The notes: generated by a model not told the origin, from the sequence alone. Numbered from the stretch's first letter, positions 47,031 to 59,202 are shown. The stretch is DNA of 64,000 nt from Absidia repens (GCA_002105175.1 MCGE01000003.1:124001-188000); one strand, 5' to 3'. Translations and numbers: made by a program.

Positions 47031-50000
47031 ATGTTATCAAGATTAGCAAGTCTAAGCTTGGTCGTTTTCCTATTGTGGGGATTGGCGGCTACTGCAATGA
47101 AAAAAGAAGACTTCAAGACCTGCTCTCAATCTGGTTTTTGTCAACGCAATAGGGCCTATGCTGATGACGCTGTCTCTGCAGGCAGCGGATTCCAGTCACC
47201 CTACTCTATTATTCAAGATTCTATCCAATTCAATCACAACAGCAAGAATAGTCATGTAAAGGCCGAAATTGAAAATACTGATACCAAGGTCATCTTTACT
47301 CTGGACGTCACCTTACTGCAAGATAACACTGCGCGCGTTCGCATCAACGAAAAATCACCATTGAAGCCTCGTTATGACGACCACGCAAAATATACTCTGC
47401 ACCAAGACCCTATTACGGTGGCACCACAACACATGGAAAAGGATACCAAAACTGGCGTAGTGACGGTGATTCTGGATGACTCGCGTAAACTGATCATCAC
47501 TCCTGAACCTTTCAAAATGGCCTTCCTAGTGAACGACTCCCCTATCATCACTTTAAACGACCGTGGCTTCTTCAACTTTGAACATTTACGTACCAAGGAA
47601 AACCATGTTCCAAAAATGATAAAGCAAACCAATGATGAAGGTGTTATGGAAGAACAGCAATCAGAACTAGAAAATACTATGTGGGAAGAAACCTTCAAAT
47701 CTTGGACTGATCCTAAACCCAATGGTCCGGAATCCATTGCTCTGGATATTTCTTTTAATGGCTTCTCTCATGTCTATGGTATTCCGGTAAGTGATTCCAT
47801 TCAACTGATTTTTTATTTTATTTTATTTTAATTTTGCCGTATGATCTTTTTCTAACCACCCCTTTTTAAAGGAACATGCTTCTAGTTTATCTCTCAAGGA
47901 AACAAGAGGTGGAGACAATGCGTATACGGAACCTTACAGACTTTACAATACTGATGTATTTGAATATGCTCTGGACAGTCCTACATCACTCTATGGTGCT
48001 GTTCCCTTTATGACCGCGCATCGCAAGGATATCTCGGCAGGTGTATTTTGGATGAATCCCTCAGAAACATGGATTGATATCACCAAAGACAAATCTGAAA
48101 AGGTAAATAATGAAATTAAGGCCACTTTATGTGAACGAAATGAGACTAATTTATCCTTTTTATTTATTCAAAGAATACAATTCACAAGATTTTGGATTTT
48201 GGAAAAAAATCTTCTGACAACGATGATACAACCACACAAACCCATTGGATCTCTGAAGCTGGCGTCCTTGATCTTTTTGTATTCTTTGGTCCGACTACAA
48301 AAGATGTCCTTCGACAATATACTACCTTGACCGGTGCCCCTGCTTTACCTCAAATGTTTGCTATTGGATACCACCAATGTCGTTGGAACTATATCAATGA
48401 AAAGGATGTTTTGGATGTGGATAGCAAATTTGATGAAAATGATATCCCTTATGATGTGATTTGGTTGGATATTGAATACACGGACGACAAGAAATACTTT
48501 ACTTGGGATCAAGCCAAATTCCCCAATCCTATTGAAATGGAAAAACAACTTGACCACAAGGGTAGACAAGTAAGTTGAGGAAGAATTCGTAACTATAGGT
48601 ATATAACAAAACAGATTCCCACTGATACTAATGTCCCTTTTTTATTCTCCTCTTTCTATCTTGTATATCTTTAGCTCGTTGTTATTGTGGATCCACATAT
48701 CAAACGTGCCCACAATTATCGCATTTGTGATGAAGCAATCAAGGATAAACACTTTGTTCAACAACCTTCTGGTGGTGATTATGAAGCTTGGTGCTGGCCC
48801 GGTCAATCATCTTGGGTGGACTTCTTCAACCCCAAGGCACGAAATTGGTGGAAAAGCGAATTCACATTTGAAAAATTCGCTGGTACTCGTGAAAATGTAC
48901 ATTTATGGAACGACATGAACGAACCTGCTATATTCAATGGTCCTGAAATTACAATGCAAAAAGAAATGATTCACCATGACAATTGGGAACATCGTGTGCT
49001 TCACAATTTATACAGTCTTCTTTCGGTAATAGGCTCTGGATGTTATGTGTTTTACCTTTTACAATAGTTCTCAACATATGTACTAATTTATTATTTTATT
49101 ATTTTATTACTACAGCATGGTGCCACAACAGATGGTATTCGTGAACGAACTGCTATTCAAAAACGTCCTTTTGTATTGGCTCGTGGATTCTATTCCGGTG
49201 TGCAACGGTATGGCCCTGTCTGGACTGGCGACAACATGGCTAACTGGGAAGCATTGACGTTCACCAACCCTATGGTTTTGACAAATGGAATGGGCGGTGT
49301 TCCGTTCTCTGGTGCTGATATTCCTGGTTTCTTCAACAACCCAACCCCCGAATTACTTGTGCGGTGGTACCAAACTGGTGTTTTCCAACCTTTCTTCCGT
49401 GCTCATGCCCATATTGATACCAAGCGTCGGGAGCCTTATCTGCTGGATGAACCTCATAAAAGTCTTACCCGGGCAGCTATTCGTGAACGCTATGCTCTTC
49501 TTCCTTATTGGTACTCTTTATTCTATGATACCTACAAAAATGGTACCCCAATGATGCGACCCATGTTTATGGAATTCCCTCAAGACGAAAACTTATTTGC
49601 TATGGAAGATCAGTTTATGCTTGGTGAAGCTATCTTGGTGAAGCCTATTACAAAAGAAGATGCTACTTCTACTGAAATTTATTTCTCTGGTGATCAGGTA
49701 AGAAAGAAAGAAAAAATAGCTCCGGCTATAGAGTAGGGAGAACTCACTTTTATAACTTTTTTTTTTTCATAGCCTTGGTACGATATGAAAACATACGAAC
49801 GTACATTGCATACTGGACTGAAGACTGTGGAAGCACCTTTGGAAAAAATTCCTGCATATTACCGTGGCGGATTTATTGTTCCTCGACGTGAACGTATCCG
49901 ACGAAGCTCAGCTGCTATGAAGTTGGATCCATTTACTTTGATTATTGCTCTTGACAGAAAGGTAGGAATCGACTACAAATTATACAAATTAAGACATGAA

Positions 50001-50410
50001 GTGTCAAGAACAGGGCATGATTTTTTTTAATAACCTGCTTGATTTTATTATAGTCTATGGCACAAGGTACTTTGTATATTGATGATGGTGAAACCTATGA
50101 TTTCCAACAAGGCAGCTATGCGCATACTGGATTCTATTACAACCGTGGAACGTTGAATTGTGCTCCTTTACACAATGATGTCGCCAGTCCAGCAGCTACC
50201 TCATTTGCCGAATCCATGAAATTACTCCGTGTCGAACGTATTCATGTATTGGGTCTTAAAAAGAAGCCTAGCCATGTACGGTTAATCAGCAACAACGACG
50301 ATCAACCTCAAAACCTACCATTTGAATATGACGATAGCAATTCTTCTCTCATGATTCGCGATCCTGCTTCGTCCGTGACTGAGTGTGGGTGGACGATTAC
50401 CATAGAATAG
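47031..50410 (+). CDS. ROT2: Glucosidase II catalytic alpha subunit (GH31)
   Basis: Seven exons: 47031..47786, 47872..48102, 48174..48569, 48675..49025, 49116..49697, 49773..49961, 50054..50410; 953 aa, normal for the family. A signal peptide (LSRLASLSLVVFLLWGLAAT) is followed by the family-specific KKEDFKTCSQSGFCQRNR. GH31 features: YDVIWLDIEYTDDKKYFTWD, the nucleophile motif WNDMNEPAIFNG (Asp about 541), acid/base region RYGPVWTGDNMANWE (Asp about 617) and GADIPGFFNNPTPELLVRWY. It trims glucose from N-glycans in the ER during the calnexin cycle. There is no HDEL; retention is through the beta subunit, which is not in this window. All introns are phase 0. Confidence 0.97.
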
Positions 50411-50549
50411 TTATTTATTATGGTTTTGCTTTATTTTTTTTTTAAAAAATTGTTATCATTTGAAATAAAAATGAAGGGGATATTTTTTACAATATTGTTG
50501 CAGTCATTCTTTTACTTTCTATTACTGCTGAGCGATCATCGAAATCGTT

Positions 50550-50668
50550 TTAAATCCCGCCCACGTGAAGTTTTTATTTACTCCCAATTTTTACATTTTT
50601 ACATTTTCCCTTTATATATCTAGGCGGCAGGACGTTAAATAAAGCCAGCACTCTTACCAGAGCTTGCC

Positions 50669-50712
<44 letters not shown>

Positions 50713-50728
50713 ATTTTTACATTTTTCC

Positions 50729-50764
<36 letters not shown>

Positions 50765-51320
50765 TTCCTTTTCCTTTTTCCCTTCACCATTCAACTTTTT
50801 TTAGATTATGACGGTCTTCGATTAGTATCAGGTCTAGTTAGAAGGGGTTTCAGATTAGGGATTACAAAATGCATGGGGAAATCCTTTTATTTCATATTCA
50901 AGATTTTGGACCACCATTAGTGGCTTTTTAGAGACTTCATTAACTTAGCTTCGTGTTCGTTTGTTATAGTTTGTATTTGCATCTGAATAAAATATAACAC
51001 TTTTTACATACTTCAATGAAAATGTATCGTCAGTCTCTCTCACATTTTGGGCAATAGATCCTTTATTTATTTTTTTGACCACTGTCATCCATTTACATTA
51101 GTATTGACTGTTATTATACTTTAATAAAAGTTTGCCTTTTTGTCCTTCCCATGCCTATATTCTATTAGATGTCTTATTAAAATTGTCTCTTTTGATTATA
51201 GTTAACCATTCTTCAGATATCCCATTAGTGACCCTCATCCTCCCTCTAATAAGGGCCCTTGTTGCAATGAACCTCACTCCTTTAGTTTAGTATTGATTCT
51301 ATTACTTTTGTCCTTTCTAT
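50550..51320 (+). repeat. Dispersed repeat family, copy D, with A41 run and TTTC repeats
   Basis: Starts with CCCGCCCACGTGAAGTTTTT. It is interrupted by an A41 run (50671-50711) and TTTC repeats (50726-50765), then has CAGATTAGGGATTACAAAAT (50851-50870), GCATGGGGAAATCCTTTTAT, and AATAAAATATAACACTTTTT. The ACATTTTTACATTTT words on both sides of the A run suggest an insertion there. No coding capacity. Confidence 0.7.
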
Positions 51321-52110
51321 TAATTAACTAATTAATTTTCCTCTGATTCAATAGATCGCATATGTAGCCACTATAGCGGCAATTTCGTGAGTGACTTAAT
51401 AACCTATATAGTTTGAGTACTATGGGCTATTCCCTCAGAACCTCAGAGACTGGCTGATATTTCCTGGTTATTTAATATGATGTAAAAGGTGGTTCTATTT
51501 CTGCCCACCCAGTTATATTAATGAATCTTGAATGTGAATGAGTGTACCCATCACTTTACGATAGAGGGTTTTCGCCTGCTTTCTATGAGAGCGGACTCTT
51601 TGTAACTACGTTTCCCTCCGTGAAATTCAGTGACTGTCTGAGGTTGTAGACCTCGTATATATTATAAAATATGGACCTATTACTGCTTTCAAAACTATCA
51701 TGATTTATATAGGCTACATATTTTCCGCTAATTTATGATTATTCCACCAAAGAGGGACTGTATTCCCTACTTCCATATTAGCAAATCTAGTCAGTACTTC
51801 CAGCGTAGACTATCTATAAAATATTATAGCCTACACCGGACCAGATACACTGTATATACCAGTTCATTAATTTCATTGAAAAATGACGAAGGGGACTGAA
51901 CCCATTCTCCCTAAAACCCACATTTCCATAGCCATCTACTCCGTGACACTTGGTCCTCTTTTTGGAAATGTGAAAATGTTTAAAACCCGCAATTTGGTTC
52001 CTTGCTTTGAAAGAGTCACAGGCTGTAATTTGAAACCACGCAAAAAAAAAAATAAAAAATAAAACAAACAACTCTTTCTTTTGTTTTTCATATTTAATCA
52101 ATACCATAAC
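51321..52110. other. Intergenic
   Basis: AT-rich DNA without recognisable ORFs. The last 100 bp carry A runs and a pyrimidine stretch before the uS17m ATG. Confidence 0.5.
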
Positions 52111-52454
52111 ATGCGTCAAAATTTTGTAGGAATGGTGGTTAGCAATGCCATGGAAAAAACTGTGAAGGTCAAAGTCATCCGTCAAAAACTACACCCTGTC
52201 GTATTGAAGGTAAGGATTTTTTTTTTTTTTTTTGCCAAGATGTGAGAAGCAAACGATCAAGACTTAAACTAAGCAATATGCATCTTTTTCATGTCCACAA
52301 AACTTAGACGATGAAAACACATAAGAACTACCTCGCTCACGACGAAAATCAACTATGTGGATTAGGTGACGTTGTCCGTATCGAAGCATGTCGACCATTA
52401 AGCAAACACAAGAAATTCTCGGTAGCCGAAATAGTTCAAAGCCGAAAAGCCTAG
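52111..52454 (+). CDS. MRPS17: Mitochondrial small-subunit ribosomal protein uS17m
   Basis: Exons 52111..52209 and 52308..52454; 81 aa. It has the S17 signature: NFVGMVVSNAMEKTVKVKVI at the start and a GLGDVVRIEACRPLSKHKKF core of the GDxVxIxExRPLSKxKxF type. The short bacterial-like form, rather than the long eukaryotic uS17 (S11), indicates the mitochondrial ribosome. It binds 12S/15S rRNA. The N-terminal MRQNF serves as an uncleaved or weak targeting sequence. Confidence 0.92.
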
Positions 52455-53132
52455 ATTTGCAGCAACACTATCAACAGCACCACTGGGACTGACGATGGTG
52501 CCATTTTGGCAATGAAGACTAGAATACTTTTATGTACATATATATTTATATCAACTAGTTTAGGTTTTATCACTCTTATCTTTTTACACTCATATTCAAA
52601 TAAAATATCATTATTAGACTCATCTTCACACCCTTCGTCTTGTCTCTTGTATCGAATACTTTTTATCCTTTATTTTAGTCCATGTCCTAAACTAATACCA
52701 ATTTATCATAAATTGCCAATCATTTGATATTTGTATTGTTATTTTTTGTACTATTACACGCCCAATATTGTAAAATTGCCCCAAGTCCACGCATGATGTT
52801 TTGACAGCTGTTAACAAATTACTGTATAACCCCCAAGTTTTCAGAATCCGCCCAAGGCATGCCAAAATCTTCGCATGTATCTAAATTTACTCTACAAACT
52901 TCACCCACTATTCAATTTCAACAAATAGACGTTCAACATGAATCGTAAAAAAAAAAGTAATATATTTATTTATATACAACAGTAGAAAATAAAAATAAAA
53001 AAGAGGAATACAAAATAAGGGGATCAACAAACGTTATATTTGTTTGATTTTTTTGCTATAATTGGATGAGTGTGATGTTGAATATATACTATAATGATGG
53101 TAAAAAGGGAAGAGGGAGGGAAGAGGGGAATT
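52455..53132. other. Convergent 3' region
   Basis: 3' UTRs of uS17m and Rpf2, AT-rich. No gene seen. Confidence 0.5.
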
Positions 53133-54389
53133 CTAGTCGTCAGATTTTTGTTTCTTGCTGGAAGATTCTTCATCATCAGCCTTGTCATCAGCAGATCGTT
53201 TCTTCAGACCCTTCATCTTTCGAGTTTGAATCTTGTGCAGCTCTTGTTGACCGACGTGGATACGACCAAGCTTATCACCCATTTCATCCACATTGACATT
53301 CTTGACTTTAGGTTTCTAAAAAGAGAATAACAAGAAATCACATCCTTCGACATCAGTATCCCACATCCACACAAAATAATAATAATACTAATAATCTTAC
53401 CTTCAATTCTGTGGGCACCTTGGTAGCAGCCTTCCATAAATCAGGTTTGGGAAGGTTGGAACGACGGACGACAAAATCAAAGTTGGGACCCATTTCTTCC
53501 AATTCCACGCGAGGTGTCTTGACACCACTCTTCTTCAATTGTACTGTGTATGTTCGCATCAGAATATTGGTATCCGAAGTGGCGGTAAAACTGATTACAT
53601 ATTCCAATCCATTCAAGTTCACTGCATCACTGGCATCACCGTTGAAAAAGTCCAAAAAGTAATTCTTAATTGCTTGGCATGTTGGGTTGCTGTCAAATGC
53701 TTCGCCGTTGAACGTTAATACTGGTTTCATGCCCACTGACGATTTTGATCCCTAATACAAGAAAGTAAAAGAATAAAAAAGACGCATAGAGAAAATGAGT
53801 ACACTCGAAAAGTTGATATCATACTACACAATTTTTTCTATCTACCTTAATTTGACTCATCGCCTGTAATTTTTCCACACCGAGTTCAAACATTTCCAAC
53901 ACCTGGTGATTGAACATTCGAGCAAAAGTCAAGTTGTGAGGACGCTTCTTCAAATGAGTACCGATCACTACAAGTGAAGCATCGTTTTTGTTGGAAAAGA
54001 ATTCGAGTTTTTCTTCGTCTTCAAAAGGCTTGATTTCGTTCTTTTTGGTGAAATGAATAGCGTTAGGTCGTTTCATAGCATACTATAATAAAAAGAAATT
54101 TAAATCACAACATTCATATGTAATATAGATCTATAATAGAGAGAGTAGGAGGTATGAGTGTTGCAATCGAGCCTTACCAAATCCTTCAAGGCGTCGGTGA
54201 CTACTTGACTAGTGGTAGATCCATGGACGATCAAAGCAGTTTTGGGGTTTTCATGTACTTTAGATTCTCGATTCTTGAAGAATCGTTTCGTTCGCGCGGT
54301 TTTGGGTTTACTAAATAAAAAAATATAAAGATTAGTCAAGAATTGATTCAGCAGTATAGGTGTACACATACTTACACAGTACGCAACAT
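53133..54389 (-). CDS. RPF2: Ribosome production factor 2 (Brix domain, Rpf2)
   Basis: Five exons: 54389..54376, 54310..54178, 54082..53846, 53751..53401, 53315..53133; 305 aa. The first exon has only 14 nt. The N-terminus MLRTVKPKTARTKRFFKNRE, ALIVHGSTTSQVVTDALKDL, KKRPHNLTFARMFNHQVLEM and FELGVEKLQAM are typical of Rpf2. The C-terminal half of the Brix domain has KPVLTFNGEAFD, NGLEYVISFTATSDTNILMR, VELEEMGPNFDFVVRR. It ends in a basic/acidic tail (KKRSADDKADDEESSSKKQK). With Rrs1 it recruits the 5S RNP to pre-60S particles in the nucleolus. Confidence 0.95.
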
Positions 54390-54589
54390 ATTTAAAACAG
54401 GAAAAAAAAAAAAAAAAAAAGAGAAGGAAAATAGGGACCAAAGGAAAGAAAAAAATGAGGCTTATAAACTGGGTTTCAAAAACAGCATAACTTTTGTGAA
54501 TTTTTGCAGTAAAGACGTGACAATAACGGGAAAAATACAATGAGTGAATATTAGGAGAATAGCGAATGCGATAGCTAGTTTGCCAGTAG

Positions 54590-55215
54590 TTGGCATCTAT
54601 ATCTGAATAAATTATGTCTTTTTACTTGCTCAAATAACGCCTGGCCCTCCGCTGGAATTTTGGAAATCTTTCGATTTATTTGGGTGTCAGAATTTTTTAA
54701 TGAAGTGAGTTTTGATGGGGAAGGACTAGAGCCTCCCCCATATCTCAGTACGGCGGCGGGGGGGGGGTAGTCCATTGGGGCCCAACCATCGTGCTCAGCG
54801 CTAATTACCTGCGACTTTTCGTATGTGTTGAAAAAAAAAAAAAAAAATACGGGTAGTGTAGGTCAATTTAGGCTCCGCGCACTTTATTTCTGAATTTTTT
54901 TAGGCTCCCCCTCTTTTCCCTTTCTTCCTTCTTTTTTTCCTTCATGAAAGTTTGAATGATATGATGGCAGGGCTCATTAGAATACCGGGGATCTAGGATT
55001 AGTGTTAGAACTTGAATTAGAGGCATTTTAAAAATGCAAAACAAAACATCAGGGGAAACCCTTTCATTTTGGATTCGTGATTTCTATCTTCCACTAGATT
55101 AATCTTCATTGTAGAATAGTGCCATTAGCTTAGGTTATTGTTAGTTGTCATAATTTATACTGTATGCATATCTGAATTAAACTTGTCTTGTCTTTTTACC
55201 ATTAATCCCTTTCAT
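54590..55215 (+). repeat. Dispersed repeat family, copies near 54.6 and 55.0 kb (copy E)
   Basis: 54590-54650 carries only the end of the unit (ATCTATATCTGAATAAATTA, then TGTCTTTTTACTTGCT). 54960-55200 has the divergent subtype: GATCTAGGATTAGTGTTAGA, ACTTGAATTAGAGGC, GGGGAAACCCTTTCATTTTG, GGATTCGTGATTT and a CTGAATTAAACTTGTC end. The subtype matches the inverted copy at 35.2 kb. Between them lie a G10 run (54763-54772) and the GGGCCC motif. Confidence 0.65.
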
Positions 55216-55317
55216 GCGTTTTATTGCCTCGTTGAATGGGCATGAGTAAAATCCGGTTTGTGTGGGTGTACGTGTATTTAGAGTATGTGCAGGAAGAAAG
55301 GTATGTGTTTATGTAAA

Positions 55318-55460
55318 AAAAAAAGGAGGTTCCTGCTATCTATCAAACAAAAAGGGGGTTCCTTCTATCTATCAAAAAAAATAAAATAAATAAGGTTCCT
55401 TCTGTCTATCAAAAAAAAAAAGGTCGCTGCTGTCTATAAAAAAAACATGGTTCATACTGG
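55318..55460 (+). repeat. Imperfect tandem repeat, about 30-bp unit
   Basis: Four to five units of the form A-run, GGTTCCTTCTATCTATC, at about 55324, 55358, 55392, 55421 and 55448; the last two are degenerate (GGTCGCTGCTGTCTAT; GGTTCATACTGG). Unit length varies with the A run. Confidence 0.85.
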
Positions 55461-56130
55461 GCAGTCTACATTCACTATACCCTCTGAAGTCAACAATATC
55501 ATTGGTGGGCCCATTTCATAAAAAATCCATTAGACCTTATCTAAATCCCATTTCCAGATCCGCCAGCCATCCCAAAATCAGGTCGCGCCTTCATTTTTCA
55601 TCAAAGTATCAACGATGATCTTCTTTTTGATTATATAATTATGAAATAAACACGGATTATCTTAATTATTGGTCGACTACCATACTATCACCTATTTTCT
55701 AGGAACTAATGGTTCAACCTTATTCTTTCAAAAAAGAAAATCCAACTCTTATCTTCTTAAAATTGCTTCATTATCTTTCCTGTTATTTAATTCTCGAAAG
55801 TCCTTCGTTTTTTCAGTCAAGATCATTCCATAGCGATATCCGACTATAATTTACTATCACAATACACAATCCACCATTATATTCAATATAATCGTGCTTT
55901 ATTAATATCATTGACATAAACATCATTTACTCAAAAAGGAAAATATTATCGACAGAGCAAGAAAGCTGGGTGTGAATTTTTTTGCATGAATCGACACTTT
56001 TAATAATATTTAGCTGGATGTCCATTCGTGATTACATTATTTCTTTTTGCAGTCGCAACAATTGCATCACTTTATCAACCTGTCGTTCGTATTTGCCTCC
56101 AGTATCTTCATTAATGTTTGTTTACAGTAT
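55461..56130. other. Intergenic
   Basis: AT-rich; nothing recognisable. Confidence 0.45.
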
Positions 56131-56134
56131 GTAT

Positions 56135-56355
56135 GCCAACATCATGAATCATTTGTTTATTCTTCTTTGCCTGTTACACCAACATCACGAACGATCTGTT
56201 TATAGCATTCCCAACTTTTATTTTTACAGGTGTAATAAGTCATTTGTTTATTCCTTCCTTTTTCTTTGTCTGCTGTACTAACATCCCAAATTATCTGTTT
56301 ATAGTATTCCGTCAGCACCACTAACATCATGAATGTATCATTTGTTTATTGGAGA
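56135..56355 (+). repeat. Diverged tandem repeat of CATTTGTTTATT units
   Basis: Units of the form AACATCATGAATCATTTG-TTTATT recur at about 56139, 56181, 56235, 56280 and 56325, alternating with ATCTGTTTATAGYATTCC. The period is about 45 bp with much divergence. Confidence 0.65.
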
Positions 56356-56535
56356 CTAATTATATCTCAGTTAATTGGCATGCTGTAACTGTACCCTCAA
56401 CTTTTAAGTGGCGCAAAAAACAAACTCCTGCTCTTCGGGTGACTTGAAATGGAAGAATGCAACCCAGTTTTCCTCATCGTCTCGGTACTGTACCTCTCAC
56501 GCAAAAAGATGTCTTTTTTTTTTTTTTTTTTTTTT

Positions 56536-56622
56536 CCCCCCCATCCAATATCCCCATACACACACAGAAATACCCCTCCATACCGCTAAAAAAACATAGA
56601 AATCCGCTAAAAAAGCGCCGGG
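56536..56622 (+). repeat. 87-bp direct duplication, copy 1
   Basis: From a C run through CATCCAATATCCCCATACAC and CCGCTAAAAAAACATAGAAA to AAAAAAGCGCCGGG. It is nearly identical to 57716-57803 (the C run differs by one). Both are preceded by a T run. Confidence 0.95.
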
Positions 56623-57039
56623 GAGCCTTCCAAAAGTAGTAATACCTGCTATAGGCTTTCCAAACCAATAAATAAATAATAATAAAAAACCCCCCATCAA
56701 ACACAGACAGTGTACCGCAATAGAATAGCCTATCACAGTAGAATAGTATGTACAATAAATAGCCTGTCACAGTAGAATAGCTTTGCCATTCCATTGTTCA
56801 TTGCAAAATAAAAAAGCTTTTATTGAATAATGATACGTAGTCAATACTATACTAATAGGAAAGAAGATGTAAAAATAGGGGGCCGCTAATAGTAGCTGAG
56901 AGAGATGCTAAACTTGATGAATGGTGTAGAAGAAGGAACGGTGTACGATAAAAAAGGGATTTCTAAAAGGGATCTCTATAAAAGGGGATCTCCAAACTTC
57001 TAATGAAGCTTAAACAAACATTTATTTCAAACAAAGACA
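56623..57039. other. Intergenic
   Basis: Contains a short tandem of CACAGTAGAATAG units (56733-56780). No gene. Confidence 0.5.
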
Positions 57040-57210
57040 AGGTTTAATGAAGCAGAGATATGTTTTATTGAAGAAAAGAGACATCTACATGTACTAAGCT
57101 AATCAAGACATTTCCCCAAGATTCTACAATCAAAATGAAAGGGTTTCCCCATGTCTCTTGCAATCCCTTTTCTAAAACCCTTCTAAACTATTTCTAACAG
57201 AAAGCCGAGG
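57040..57210 (-). repeat. Dispersed repeat family, inverted fragment
   Basis: On the minus strand it shows TTTAGAAGGGTTTTAGAAAA, GGGATTGCAAGAGACATGGG and GAAACCCTTTCATTTTGATT, matching the core of the family, followed by an end with CTTCAATAAAACATATCTCT. Confidence 0.65.
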
Positions 57211-57715
57211 CCACCAGGTCCACAATGAGCCAAAAACAGTGAATAGATGTTGGCTCATTCCCGTTGACTTGTCTTTTTTTTTTTTTTTTTTTTTTTTTTT
57301 TGGATGTGCGCTCGCATTTTTTTTTTTCTCGATCAACAATCCAGGCTGCCGGCGGCGGCGGTTGAATTCACACCCATCTGGCTTTACAGCCTGCAAAATC
57401 CAATTAACCTGCAATATACTCTTCTTCGCTTTATATAAAACGAACTACGAAACCGTTCAACTTCAAATTTTCCATGCATCTTTAGAAATATTATACAATC
57501 ATTTTTTGCCACCAAACCAACCATCCATCTCTCATACAATTAATTGCACAATGCTCTAAAGTTTACGCCTATAAGCTCACAGCTAAAGCCTACAGCCATA
57601 ATAACCGCCTCTACATTATTGCCCACCATTCAACCACACACATACTTGGACATCCACGTTTGCTTGGATCCGCTTTCTAGTCACATACTCCTTCTACTCA
57701 TACCATTTTTTTTTT
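57211..57715. other. Intergenic, no gene
   Basis: Contains a T run (57275-57300) and a GGCGGCGGCGG stretch near 57350. ORFs here are low-complexity. Confidence 0.45.
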
Positions 57716-57803
57716 CCCCCCCCATCCAATATCCCCATACACACACAGAAATACCCCTCCATACCGCTAAAAAAACATAGAAATCCGCTAAAAAAGCGCC
57801 GGG
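57716..57803 (+). repeat. 88-bp direct duplication, copy 2
   Basis: Second copy of the block at 56536-56622. The two copies are about 1.18 kb apart in the same orientation. Confidence 0.95.
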
Positions 57804-57862
57804 AGAGGCGCGGCTACGCCGCGCTTTTGCCCAAAGGAGCCTGAGGGCAGCGCGAGCGGAGT
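57804..57862 (+). repeat. GC-rich hairpin element
   Basis: Contains GCGCGGC-TAC-GCCGCGC, a perfect 7-bp stem with a 3-nt loop, then TTTTGCCCAAAGGAGCCTGA and GGGCAGCGCGAGCGGAGTCC. It is far more GC-rich than its surroundings. It starts exactly where the duplication copies diverge. Confidence 0.7.
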
Positions 57863-58157
57863 CCAAAAATTTTAAACCCGCTTTAAACACCGAAGTCTGT
57901 GTAATGATCTTTTTTCTTTTCGTTTGTGTTCGGTTTGACTGAAATTTCATGAAGTTGACGATTTGGAAGCTTGCATTTCTTGATATCTTTAAAGATTTAT
58001 CAGATATTATCAGAAACATCTCAAGTATATTAAGGTAGATGATTATATTTGTTTGGTATACGTTGTCGCATCATGAAAAATGATTGCATAAAAATAAAAC
58101 CTGTTCCTGAAGAAATTGAAAATCCGATTAGGAACACTGCTGAAATGTTTGTAAATA
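57863..58157. other. Intergenic, no gene
   Basis: AT-rich, nothing recognised. Confidence 0.45.
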
Positions 58158-58486
58158 AAGACAAGAGTAAATAAGTGATACAATTGATATGGTTTTTTAT
58201 TGAATAAAATGACAGTGGGTTTTATAGTAAAAGCTAGAGAAGCGGATGTTGTAATAATAAATTTCTATGATGATAAATGATTGTAGATGATAATGGATTA
58301 TTGGTAGAGTTCGAGATGAGGGAATAAAATAGTGTATTATGGAATAGATAGATGAGTAACCTTTGATCTTGATTGTAGACCAAGTGAAACATAGCCAGTG
58401 TAAGGATATGCTGGGTAGTGACAAGGTACAATTGTTGGGACGCGATGAGTAGCCGCGTACCTGATATGTGTGGATGATGACAAATA
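58158..58486 (-). repeat. Long inverted repeat, left arm
   Basis: Reverse complement of 59203-59522 at roughly 90 percent by eye. Shared words (minus strand) include GGCTATGTTTCACTTGGTCT, ATTCCATAATACACTATTTT and CTCGAACTCTACCAATAATC. The ends resemble ATAAAAACCATAT. Confidence 0.9.
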
Positions 58487-59202
58487 ATGATGGTATGGAT
58501 ATTTTGACATAAATATTACTAATCAGGAACCAGGAATACGACAACTGCATGATAAAAATAAATAATCACGCAACATTGTAATGGAAGAAAAGAAAACAAT
58601 GATTCACTTCATGAAATTACTATTTCCCATATAATAGAATAAAAGAAAATAAAATACCCTTGCAATAACATCAACCATATCATCATACGCCTAATATCAG
58701 AACATCATACAGTTATAATAAAGATGATGATCATGATAAAAAATAATAATAACAATAAACCCATGTAATATCTATTTCCAATGAAACATAAGATATAGTA
58801 TATAAAGAGTGACATTTTTATTAATAAAAACCATATACAAGAATCTCACTTAATTCTACCTGTCTCATTTCTACTTTTTATTTTTTTATTTTTTCTTTAT
58901 AGACGCTATTTTACATACGTTCATGGACGGACTAACAATATTGCAAAGTCTCAGTGGATGGAAAATTAAAGGCCTGAATGGTATTTTTAATTTTATTAAT
59001 TTTTTTAACGGTTATCTTTTTTATATCGATATAGATTGCCATTTCACAAGATTGTTAAATGTATACACGAACTAATGATAACCTACAATTTATATTATTC
59101 GGGGGGGGGTTGTTGGTAGGAAGTCACTTGATTTAATGGTTATATTGTTGTGAAATAAAAAAGAAATAGTAAATTTAAGATAAAATGAGTGTCGTATTTG
59201 TC
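58487..59202. other. Loop between inverted-repeat arms
   Basis: About 716 bp, AT-rich, no convincing ORF. It contains ATTAATAAAAACCATATACA near 58821, which echoes the outer ends of the arms, and a G9 run (59101-59109). Confidence 0.6.
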
